Positions 1 to 7,895 of a DNA stretch of 64,000 bases are shown piece after piece; positions within the stretch are counted from its first letter, which is position 1, and the number at the start of each line of letters is the position of its first letter. The translations under genes and the position numbers were made by a program. The notes under the pieces were generated by a model that made no database searches, had not been told where the DNA came from, and saw only the letters and a program-made list of their open reading frames with translations. This stretch comes from CAYMSF01 sp964392985 (GTDB lineage: Bacteria > Verrucomicrobiota > Lentisphaeria > Victivallales > Victivallaceae): NCBI GenBank assembly GCA_964392985.1, contig CAYMSF010000006.1:1-64000 (forward strand), read 5' to 3'.

Positions 1-8
1 TTCACAGC

Positions 9-17
9 CATCCCATA
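9..17 (+). repeat. Left inverted end of the IS element
   Basis: CATCCCATA, the inverted partner of 1416-1424. The bases that follow (A-rich, then GTTGAC) loosely match the inner part of the right end. Confidence 0.6.
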
Positions 18-89
18 GGGTGCTAAAAAAATTGAAAAGTTGACGGATCCAGGCTACTCTATATTTTCATCACAAAAAAGGAGCAAGCC

Positions 90-1325
90 ATGAATCCGTC
101 GAAACATAAAATGAGTGTGTTAGCGCAAATATTCAAATTGATTCCGCGGAATTTAATTCCGAAACTGGCGAATGAGCACGGAGTGGACAAGCAATCACGT
201 TCATTCAGTCCAGTCAGCCATGTTTTAGCTTTGATGTTCGGGCAATTGTCACATGCACTTGGCTTGAATGACATTTGCGATACGCTGCAGAATCACAGCG
301 GCGTACTGACAACAATCAGGGAAGCAACACCGCCCAGCCGTAATGGTTTCTCCCATGCCAACCGGAACCGCAATGCTGATATGGCCGAGGATTTATTTTG
401 GAAAGTTTTAGAGCATTTGGAAAAGCTCAGTCCCGGATTCCGGCGGCAAGGGCGTAAGTACTGTGCCATTCCCAGGCGATTCAAGCGTATAGTCAATATC
501 GTTGATTCAACGACCATCCAGTTGGTTGCCAACTGCATGGATTGGGCGAAGCACCGCCGCCGAAAAGCGGCGGCGAAGATGCATCTGCGACTTGATTTGC
601 ATTCGTTTCTGCCGAGTTTTGCGCTGGTCAAGGCGGCCAGCAGCAATGATGCCAAAGAAGCGCGAGCAGTCTGCGCTGGAATCGCCGCCGGGGAAATTGT
701 GGTTTTCGACAAGGCCTATGTTGACTTCATGCATCTTTACGAATTGCTGCTGCGCGGCATTTTCTGGGTGTCCCGCGCTAAGTCTAATATGCAATATGAA
801 GTTGTGGGACAGCATAGCAAGCCTGGAGGCAATATTATTCGCGATGTTAAAATCATGCTTACTGGAGTAAATACATCGAAATGGTATCCTGTGCAATTAC
901 GACTGGTTGAAGCCATGGTTGAAATAGATGGTAAACTAAAGAGAATGACTTTCATTACTGATAATTTCATATGGGCGGCCTCTTCCATTTGCGATCTTTA
1001 CAAGGCTCGCTGGTCGGTCGAGGTTTTTTTCAAGGAGATTAAACAGACTTTACAGCTTGCCGACTTCATGGGATACAATGAAAATGCGGTGCGCTGGCAG
1101 ATATGGACGGCGTTGTTAACTTATATTCTGCTGCGCTTTATCGCCTGGCAAAGCAAGTGGGATCATTCCTTCGCCAGATTGTTTACCGCATTGCGCGGCG
1201 TACTTTGGAGTTGTCTGGATATGTTCAGCGTTCTTGCTTGCTGTGGGACAGCAGGCGGCAGGCCACGAATGCGTTCCGCCCCAGACCAGTGTTATTTGCC
1301 GGGATTTGCACCAATTCAGACTTAA
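90..1325 (+). CDS. IS4 family transposase (DDE type)
   Basis: Cuts and rejoins the ends of its own element with an RNase H-like DDE active site. The N-terminal 75 residues resemble the DUF4372 domain of this family (QIFKLIPR, then a SFSPVSHVLALMFGQL-like stretch). The catalytic Asp residues are probably those in NIVDST (about 140) and VVFDKAY (about 208). The C-terminal YKARWSVEVFFKEIK carries the Y-x2-R-x3-E-x6-K signature of IS4 elements. At 411 residues it is full length. An AAGGAG site lies 6 bases before the ATG. Family assignment is secure; the exact IS name cannot be given from sequence alone. Confidence 0.9.
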   Translation: MNPSKHKMSVLAQIFKLIPRNLIPKLANEHGVDKQSRSFSPVSHVLALMFGQLSHALGLNDICDTLQNHSGVLTTIREATPPSRNGFSHANRNRNADMAEDLFWKVLEHLEKLSPGFRRQGRKYCAIPRRFKRIVNIVDSTTIQLVANCMDWAKHRRRKAAAKMHLRLDLHSFLPSFALVKAASSNDAKEARAVCAGIAAGEIVVFDKAYVDFMHLYELLLRGIFWVSRAKSNMQYEVVGQHSKPGGNIIRDVKIMLTGVNTSKWYPVQLRLVEAMVEIDGKLKRMTFITDNFIWAASSICDLYKARWSVEVFFKEIKQTLQLADFMGYNENAVRWQIWTALLTYILLRFIAWQSKWDHSFARLFTALRGVLWSCLDMFSVLACCGTAGGRPRMRSAPDQCYLPGFAPIQT

Positions 1326-1415
1326 CTCAAATTTATAGAAAACCCAAAATGGGGGTACGGGAAATTCAATAATCGTAAGTTCAAGACAAAGCAGAAATTG
1401 TCAAAATTCAGAAAT

Positions 1416-1424
1416 TATGGGATG
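1416..1424 (-). repeat. Right inverted end of the IS element
   Basis: TATGGGATG on the plus strand, the reverse complement of 9-17. Confidence 0.6.
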
Positions 1425-1439
1425 ATAGTGTAAAAATTA

Positions 1440-2381
1440 TTAAAATTTTTTTTCAAAAAATGGGAGAAAGAGAGATGCCACGCCATATAATGCGGCGTCT
1501 GTGCCTAATTGGCTTGCCACTAGAACCGGTGGATTGTTGATTTTATTCATGATTTGCCGTAACTGTGGAGCAAATAACTCAAAAGATTGTGAAATCTGGC
1601 CACCGAAGATAATTGCCTCTGGTGTGAAACGTTCGCACCATGACAGCAGGATATTTCCCAAGTCCGCGCCTAGTTCAGTATAAATATTCATGGCATCATG
1701 ATCGCCCTGTTTCGCCGCTTCAGCGATACCCCGTGCTCCGTCCGTTACCGCATAGTCATGATGTTTTTTCCGGTATTTTTCGACGAGCGCCCGGCTTGAA
1801 ACATAATCTTCGACAATGCCGTTACCGTATGGTTTGTTCCATACGCTTACTTCCGGAGCTGGGCTGCCCAATTCATTGTTTAGAAATTCACCATTGGTGC
1901 AGCAGGCGACGCCGATACCGGTACCAAGCGTGACTCCGCCCGTCCGGCTGAAGCCTTGTGCGGCTCCGCGCCACATCTCCCCGGCCAGAAATGAATTGGC
2001 GTCATGCCGGAAACGGAGTGGAATACCGGTGATTTCCGGCATCACTGCATTTATGGTTTCGGCAATATTGACGCCATATAAACAGGGAAATTTGTGTTTC
2101 ATCAGGCAGATGCCGTGTTGATAATCAAACGGTCCGGGCGTTGAAATGCCGATTCCAGCGAGATTTACTTTCTGTGCCAGTGCGTAACTCGAAGCATGAC
2201 GGATAATGTTTTCATACGTTTTGATGATTTCATTCCGGTCATTACCCGCGCCAGCACTTAACTGATAAAATGAACCTGGCAGAAGTGCGCCATTTCCGTT
2301 GATCAAAGCAGACTTGAAATAGGTTCCGCCGGCATCAATCGCCAGAATGTATGAATGTTCAGTTTTCGTTGCCATGGTCAT
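1440..2381 (-). CDS. ROK family sugar kinase
   Basis: Predicted ATP-dependent sugar kinase of the cytoplasm. The N-terminal phosphate motif AIDAGGTYFKSALI (residues about 14-27) and the central TLGTGIGVACC loop are ROK hallmarks, and 313 residues is the usual length. The region where classical ROK kinases carry a Cys-rich zinc site reads NKPYGNGIVEDYVS, with no cysteines, so it belongs to a zinc-less branch and the substrate cannot be read off. Its ATG shares one base with the TGA of the upstream phosphomannose-isomerase-like gene (TGATG), so the two are translationally coupled. The IS element begins just beyond its stop codon. Confidence 0.85.
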   Translation of the reverse strand: MTMATKTEHSYILAIDAGGTYFKSALINGNGALLPGSFYQLSAGAGNDRNEIIKTYENIIRHASSYALAQKVNLAGIGISTPGPFDYQHGICLMKHKFPCLYGVNIAETINAVMPEITGIPLRFRHDANSFLAGEMWRGAAQGFSRTGGVTLGTGIGVACCTNGEFLNNELGSPAPEVSVWNKPYGNGIVEDYVSSRALVEKYRKKHHDYAVTDGARGIAEAAKQGDHDAMNIYTELGADLGNILLSWCERFTPEAIIFGGQISQSFELFAPQLRQIMNKINNPPVLVASQLGTDAALYGVASLFLPFFEKKF

Positions 2382-4222
2382 CAGATGAATTCCGTAAAAT
2401 TCTCCTTCAGACAGGTTTTATGAACGCAAACCGGTTGATCACCAAGATTTTCAACAACATATTCCCCGGCATTGGCTGGCACGACGACAATATCCAGATA
2501 ATTTTGCACATAACGGCGTTCCGGATGACCTTTCGGATAAACCGCGATTTTTTCTCCATCAACGAGAGCCAGGACATGAAAAACTCCGTTGGTATTGCCC
2601 TCAATCCGTTTCTCAAATTCATAACGGAACAAACTGAAGTAGAGCAAATCGTGTTCGCCGAGCAGATATTCCGCCCAACCGTCGCCGGAGCGCAGCAACT
2701 GCGGTTTCCTTGCAATATTTTCTTTTACCCATGAGCTGGTGCGTTTATGGTCAATCACCCGTTCGCCATGATAGGTATGAATCGGACGCGGAATGCCATC
2801 AAGGTCCGGGCGCAGATAGTCATAAATCTTAAAGGTATATGACCCAACCGTCAAACTGCCGATTTCCAGAATAACTTGATTCCGTCCGGAGGAATGAATA
2901 GTTCCAGCGGGAAGCATAAACTGCATTCCCGGCACCGAGTCGATGCTGCTGACATATTTTTCATAATCCACCGGCGAATAGTCAATTTCGGATTTCTTTA
3001 CTGCGGCGATAAATTCATTGGTGTCTGCGCCGTCATTCATTCCGACAAATGTTTTGGCGCCGTGTCCGGTGGCAACGACATAATAACTTTCGTCCTGTCT
3101 GCCGAGTTCATTGAAATTTTCCTTGCAATAATCCGCTTGCGGATGAAGCTGAATGGACATATTGCCGTTGCTATGGTAGGAGTCATCGTAGTTGAACCGG
3201 ATGGGGAAATACCCGTTGAACGCTTTCATGCATTTCTCGCCCATCAAGGCTTTGCCTTCACGGTTGACAAAGGCGAAAAACGGTATTTCCACCTGTTGTG
3301 CGCCAGCCTGAACCACCAAGGTAACTTCAAGCGGAATCAGGTCAAAAACCCAGGCGGCATTCTTCATCTCCTGCGGTAGATTACGCAGTTTCTTAATGTA
3401 ATATCCGCCCCATACCCCTTCCAGATAAACCGGTTTACAGCGGAAGGGATAAGTGACTAACGATGAACAAATTTCATTGAACGCTGCCTGCGGCACGAGT
3501 TTAATCGCCGCCGGGTTGTCGCTGGCAAGATAAAAATCAATCAGACTGGCGCTGATAAGTTCAGCCCGCAAATGCAATGCCAGTTCAAAATCATAATAGT
3601 AACAGCGTCGCATGATTTCTTTGAATGGACGCGCTTTGCAGTCGCCAAGATTTTTGTATTTGCCATTCTTGATCAACAATACCGCCTGCTTGGGCGTTAC
3701 ATCAAAAAAGGTGACCAGTTCATAAAGCGACCGCAAACCGGCAAAACATGAACCGGCGCCATAAACAATATTTACCCCGGTGCTCTCTTTAAGCTGGCGT
3801 TTCATTGCGTCAAGTTTGACCTGATCAAACAATGTTTCATAGCCGCCTTTGAACAGTTTGCCGAACAGCAGAACCGGGTCTTTTTTGCGATCCTGCGGCA
3901 GATTTTCAGCGAGCATTTCATCCAGTTCCTGCCGGCTTTTGTAGCAGGAAGCGGCATTGAACACATTTACGTTGATTTTTAAACGGGTTAATTCGCCGGT
4001 GACGAGGTTGACGATGCGTTCCCAGTCGGCGCCGACATAACCATCCATGCCGATAGTCAGTGTCGCTTTACCTTGTTTAATCCGGTTATTAATCTCATTG
4101 ACCAGCGCGGCGGTAACTTTAGCCGGTCCGGATACAATCGAATTGACGGTTGCTTCAGACAAGGCCGGATGGTTGACCGGAGCGAGATCTTCGTGCGGGA
4201 ACGGGTTGAACATAAAACTCAT
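2381..4222 (-). CDS. Class I phosphomannose-isomerase-like protein with N-terminal extension
   Basis: Cytoplasmic 613-residue protein. The C-terminal ~370 residues look like a class I mannose-6-phosphate isomerase. They contain GVWGGYYIKKL (about 268), the metal-site strand SIQLHPQADYCKENF (about 358) and a second cupin half with LPAGTIHSSGRNQVILEIG (about 440). The QxHP and GTIHSSG histidines are likely metal ligands. The first ~235 residues are not part of a standard isomerase. Their alpha/beta pattern (TLTIGMDGYVGADWERIV) recalls a uridine-kinase-like fold, but there is no P-loop GxxxxGK. AGAGG lies upstream of the ATG. It is the middle gene of an isomerase-PMI-ROK operon, 23 bases after the isomerase gene. 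Confidence 0.75.
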   Translation of the reverse strand: MSFMFNPFPHEDLAPVNHPALSEATVNSIVSGPAKVTAALVNEINNRIKQGKATLTIGMDGYVGADWERIVNLVTGELTRLKINVNVFNAASCYKSRQELDEMLAENLPQDRKKDPVLLFGKLFKGGYETLFDQVKLDAMKRQLKESTGVNIVYGAGSCFAGLRSLYELVTFFDVTPKQAVLLIKNGKYKNLGDCKARPFKEIMRRCYYYDFELALHLRAELISASLIDFYLASDNPAAIKLVPQAAFNEICSSLVTYPFRCKPVYLEGVWGGYYIKKLRNLPQEMKNAAWVFDLIPLEVTLVVQAGAQQVEIPFFAFVNREGKALMGEKCMKAFNGYFPIRFNYDDSYHSNGNMSIQLHPQADYCKENFNELGRQDESYYVVATGHGAKTFVGMNDGADTNEFIAAVKKSEIDYSPVDYEKYVSSIDSVPGMQFMLPAGTIHSSGRNQVILEIGSLTVGSYTFKIYDYLRPDLDGIPRPIHTYHGERVIDHKRTSSWVKENIARKPQLLRSGDGWAEYLLGEHDLLYFSLFRYEFEKRIEGNTNGVFHVLALVDGEKIAVYPKGHPERRYVQNYLDIVVVPANAGEYVVENLGDQPVCVHKTCLKENFTEFI

Positions 4223-4245
4223 TTTAGTTTGCCTCTTGTTGTGAC

Positions 4246-5679
4246 TTAATATTGATAAAATTCGAAATTGTTTATTGTTGCGAGTGTTGCCAGTTCAGTG
4301 CGGATATCGCCATCAACCAGCGCAAAATGCTGGGTGGTGCCGGTTTTGATGACTTGCTCAAACAGTTCGGTAACCGGCGTTACCGGTTTGAAATTACTGT
4401 GACAGTAACTGCATAAATCATGCCTGCCAGGCAGCGATTCCGCAATGAAACAGACAATCTTATACTGTCCGTTAGCTTCTGAAAAATGCGCCAGGGTTTT
4501 CATCCCCGGCGGGATGCGATACCAGGCGAATGGCGCCCCGGCATATTTATATGCACTTTTGGCAAAGCGCACATCGCGTGAAATTTTTACCAGATGGCAG
4601 AAACGTTCATCGGTATAATCGTGCGGTCCGGCGTGACCAGCGGCAAAAGTACCTGTAGATTTTTCCATATAAAACGGTTCAACGTAATTAATATGTTTTC
4701 CGGTAAGTTGTCGCAGCATATATACCATCATTCCTGCGCCAAGGTCACCTTCCGGAACGAGTATGGCATTATGTTCATGAAATGAACGCGGGTAAAAACC
4801 GGGACGCAATCCGAGCGTTTCGAAAATTTCCTTGCTGACATCATTGAGCACCAGTGCGTCAAGCTGGAATTTATCCCGTATCGCGGCTAATCCCAGCGAT
4901 GCGCGGACAGATTCCAGAAACAACCTTTTATCTACATCCGGCTCAACAGTGTAAAGCCTGGAAAGTTCTGCCACGTATGCTTCAGCCGCGGCATCGCCAA
5001 CGTTGTTAATTTCATCCTTAAGTTGCGCATAACTGATAAAATGCAGTTCCGGTCCGATGCGCGAAAAAATATCGTAAGGATTGATATAAGTTGACCACAT
5101 GATTTCGTTGTAATTGGCCAGCAGACCGAAACTGGCACGACGCAGTTGACTGCGGGTGCGCGAGGCACGGAAAAAAGTATCCAGCCGGGCGCGAGCCGAC
5201 TCAAAATCATCAGTTATAACTTCAATTTGCCGGTTTAAACGAACAACTGAACCTGAGCCGACCAGACTGCCGACAAGTCCGCCTTGCGCGAGGAATTCAA
5301 CAAAATCATTTTCATCGCGGGTGTTTTGATATGGCATCCGGTCACGCACCGGCAGGTAGTAAACTAGCGGAATATCATAAACCTCGCGCAAAAAATATAT
5401 CCACGTGGAATCTTCGCTCCACGAGAGAAATGAACAGAGAATACAGTCAACTTTTTCCTCACGGAAAAATCCAATTGCCTTGTCGGCATCATCCCGTTCG
5501 TAAACGATGCCAGGGAATGCACATTCCGCCAGTTCGTTGAACTGTTCAATGAGCGCCGCGACAAATTTACCGCGCCGCGTTTCATAATCTCCATCCGGAC
5601 AGCCATCGCCTAGTTTACGGAAACGCTGACAACCGATAAACAGCAAGCCGACTTTCGGTTTTTTCATTATAATGGTCAT
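4246..5679 (-). CDS. L-fucose/L-arabinose isomerase-like protein
   Basis: Predicted aldose-ketose isomerase of the fucose/arabinose isomerase superfamily. The N-terminal Rossmann-like domain begins KPKVGLLFIGCQRFR and has VDCILCSFLSWSEDS. The middle domain has GLLANYNEIMWSTY, and the C-terminal part has AAGHAGPHDYT and GTTQHFALVDG, whose Glu/His residues would fit metal binding. The ATG at 5679 is preferred because AGGAACAG precedes it; an in-frame ATG 42 bases upstream has no such site. It is the first gene of a three-gene operon with the PMI-like and ROK genes, consistent with conversion and phosphorylation of one released sugar. The exact substrate is unknown. Confidence 0.75.
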   Translation of the reverse strand: MTIIMKKPKVGLLFIGCQRFRKLGDGCPDGDYETRRGKFVAALIEQFNELAECAFPGIVYERDDADKAIGFFREEKVDCILCSFLSWSEDSTWIYFLREVYDIPLVYYLPVRDRMPYQNTRDENDFVEFLAQGGLVGSLVGSGSVVRLNRQIEVITDDFESARARLDTFFRASRTRSQLRRASFGLLANYNEIMWSTYINPYDIFSRIGPELHFISYAQLKDEINNVGDAAAEAYVAELSRLYTVEPDVDKRLFLESVRASLGLAAIRDKFQLDALVLNDVSKEIFETLGLRPGFYPRSFHEHNAILVPEGDLGAGMMVYMLRQLTGKHINYVEPFYMEKSTGTFAAGHAGPHDYTDERFCHLVKISRDVRFAKSAYKYAGAPFAWYRIPPGMKTLAHFSEANGQYKIVCFIAESLPGRHDLCSYCHSNFKPVTPVTELFEQVIKTGTTQHFALVDGDIRTELATLATINNFEFYQY

Positions 5680-5901
5680 ATCTGTTCCTGTACTAAAGTT
5701 TTCTACATTTTTCATTGTCAACTTTGACTTCCATCATCATTTTTTGATGATTTTCGACGCTACTGGCAAACATAAAAACTGACCGGATTGCTGTCCGCCC
5801 GGATCCTGCCACGCGTAGGCATGCCATCCGTTCGGCGGAAATCGCGCCCTGTCCAGATAGCCATGGTTCACATCGGCAAAAGCCGTCGAATGAGAAAACT
5901 C

Positions 5902-7503
5902 TCACTCCGTCCTCACCGCATACAGCGCAACAATGCTTTTCGGCGGAACCGTGTAGCTCGTCAGCGGCACATCGCACGCCGTTTCTTTCACCTGAATCGG
6001 ATGGTCGGTCAACGTGTTCACCGAGTGCAGGCTTTCCGCCGTCAACGTCGCGGTTTTGACGAGACGATATTTTCCCGGCAGCGTGAATGTGATCGGACGC
6101 GTGAGCTTCGGCGCGCGATTGACGATGAAGAAGTTCATCCCTTTCGGCGTTCGCATCGCGGAAACCGTAAGCGTCAGATTGCTTTTTGTGACGTCGGTAA
6201 AATCGCCGGTGATCTCAGTCGAAAAGAGCGCATCGCCAAATGCGGCCGAGAGCATTTTGAACATTTCCGCGATGCCGGTCTGATACAGATCGCCGGTCTT
6301 CGCGTCCCGTTTGAAGATCCCCCACGGTCCGCTGCTCACGCAGTGATAGGCTTGCGCAGTGACTTCTTTGTTACAAATCATCCGGTTCATCCACGTCGCC
6401 GTATCGATACAACCGACAAGCGCGTGGGTGAGATACCAGGAATTGCGCCATTCCGGTGTGCCGATCCCGCCCTTACCCGGGAGATCCGGCCATTTTGCGT
6501 GCTCAGAGTTGAAAATCTTTATGCGATCACTGCCGGTTATTTGGTGGATATCATCGGCAATGGCATTGATATAGGTCTCGAGAATAGAAGGTGGCATTCC
6601 GTAATAGTAAGGATGGAACGATATATAATCTATCTGATCGCCGAGTTCCTTCAGAATGGTGCGATGCCAGTCCCGCCAGTCGATGCCTTTCTTCTTCCAC
6701 ATCGGATTCCACGGTGATGTCTGCGTTTGCGCGGCAATTTTCATTTTCGGGTCGACCGCACGAACGGCGGCGATGACTTTTTTGCATTCCGAAACATACC
6801 GTTTGATGTCGTATTTTTGTGCGCCCCAGTCCATTTCGTTGCCAAGTTCCCAAATTGCTACATCCACCGGTTCGGCAATTCCATAGGCAATCCGTTTCTC
6901 TGCCCAGTTGACGCCGTTTCGCGGCGTTGAAGTTTTATCACCGCGCAGGAACTGCACCAGGTCGGCATTGTCCTCCGGCGACTCGCGCCACATGTTGAAT
7001 GTCCAAACAAATTGTGCGGATGGATCAATGGCGTGCACGCTATTGATCCATTCGACCACGCCAAATCTCGCCGTCTTGATATCTTTCGGGTTTTGCTCAT
7101 CGAAATTATGCGGCGGACGAGTCGCAATCGGACCGATGGACTTTTTCCATTCAAAATGCTGCCCGCAGGTGCCGGACATGCGCACGAGGTGAAACGGATA
7201 TCCTTTCATGGTAGCAAGATATTTCGCCGACAATGCCGGCTCGCCGTTCGTACCGTCGAGGATAGATTTCTCCATCCATGTCCAATAATGGTTATACCCG
7301 AGCAGTTGCGGCGAAAGCGGCTTTTCAACCGTATCACGCACGGTAACAGAGGCTTTACTCTCGCCTTCCGGCGCTTCTTTTTCCGAAGGAAGAACCACGC
7401 CCTTGTATTCATCTCCGGCTTTCATATCGTCTCCATGCAGCAACGATTGGTTTGCTAAAAATAACAGGACTGCGACCAAACCAATCTTCACAATCGCTTT
7501 CAT
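5902..7503 (-). CDS. Secreted GH51-type alpha-L-arabinofuranosidase-like enzyme
   Basis: Retaining glycosidase of clan A, closest to alpha-L-arabinofuranosidases by pattern. From the ATG at 7503, residues 1-27 form a signal peptide (basic MKAIVK, hydrophobic GLVAVLLFLA). A (beta/alpha)8 barrel follows. The acid/base is probably Glu223 in WELGNEMDW and the nucleophile Glu334 in FNSEHAKWP. The C-terminal beta-sandwich ends with TVPPKSIVALYAV, typical of GH51 C-terminal domains. The frame stays open for another 106 codons to 7821, with Shine-Dalgarno-like sequences before ATGs at 7662 (AGGAA) and 7821 (AGGGG), whereas 7503 has none; the true start is therefore uncertain. GH39 is the main alternative. 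It lies between the isomerase operon and the GH42 gene. Confidence 0.7.
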   Translation of the reverse strand: MKAIVKIGLVAVLLFLANQSLLHGDDMKAGDEYKGVVLPSEKEAPEGESKASVTVRDTVEKPLSPQLLGYNHYWTWMEKSILDGTNGEPALSAKYLATMKGYPFHLVRMSGTCGQHFEWKKSIGPIATRPPHNFDEQNPKDIKTARFGVVEWINSVHAIDPSAQFVWTFNMWRESPEDNADLVQFLRGDKTSTPRNGVNWAEKRIAYGIAEPVDVAIWELGNEMDWGAQKYDIKRYVSECKKVIAAVRAVDPKMKIAAQTQTSPWNPMWKKKGIDWRDWHRTILKELGDQIDYISFHPYYYGMPPSILETYINAIADDIHQITGSDRIKIFNSEHAKWPDLPGKGGIGTPEWRNSWYLTHALVGCIDTATWMNRMICNKEVTAQAYHCVSSGPWGIFKRDAKTGDLYQTGIAEMFKMLSAAFGDALFSTEITGDFTDVTKSNLTLTVSAMRTPKGMNFFIVNRAPKLTRPITFTLPGKYRLVKTATLTAESLHSVNTLTDHPIQVKETACDVPLTSYTVPPKSIVALYAVRTE

Positions 7504-7821
7504 GAGCCGGATGGGCACGGAATATCCTGGCATCTGATCATTGCCGCTGGGAAAAGGCTTGAAAAAAGGGATACAGGCGGAGATTTGCATTCGCGTCAGG
7601 GCGTTTCCCATCCTGGAAAAATCCGGTGACGGTTGAAATTTGAGATTGCTGATGTGTTTCATGGTATTTCCTGTTGAGTGTTGCGAATGACTGGCTCGGT
7701 TGTCGGTGGCAAACCCTTTGTGTCCCTGGTTTTCAGAACCTGTACACAATCTGCCTGCGGTGGGATTTTCGAAGCTGCTACAGTGAGTCTGAACCCTGTG
7801 TGTTTTTTCAAAGATTGTCAT
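7504..7821 (-). other. In-frame upstream extension of the GH51-type gene
   Basis: An open frame of 106 codons continues upstream of the predicted signal peptide, with two plausible ribosome sites at its ATGs. The peptide has no recognisable domain and is Ser/His/Asn-rich in its first half. If translated, it would bury the signal peptide at residue 54 or 107, which is unusual. It could be untranslated leader, a translated leader peptide, or an inserted repeat that happens to stay open. Confidence 0.4.
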
Positions 7822-7895
7822 GGTTTTTTCCCCTGTTTTAACGGTTACACCTGAGTTTTCGATTTCAGAAAATCATCTGTTCCTGCCTAATACGG

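Larger units (their letters stand above)
9..1424 (+). mobile_element. IS4-type insertion sequence
   Basis: One transposase gene is bounded by imperfect inverted ends. CATCCCATA at 9-17 matches the reverse complement at 1416-1424, and three further bases (CAC at 3-5 against 1428-1430) match at the same offset, so the true tips may lie slightly outside. I see no convincing target-site duplication; the left flank is only eight bases. The transposase frame is intact, so the element may be active. The right end lies 15 bases from the stop codon of the ROK kinase gene, whose frame it leaves intact. Confidence 0.75.

Noticed and set aside
5890..5904. Small hairpin TGAGA/TCTCA near the GH51-type stop codon
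   Set aside because: Only five base pairs and no T-run; not a credible terminator.
5788..6717. 309-codon plus-strand open frame
   Set aside because: Antisense to the GH51-type gene, Arg-rich without domains, no ribosome site; the minus-strand frame carries both catalytic motifs.
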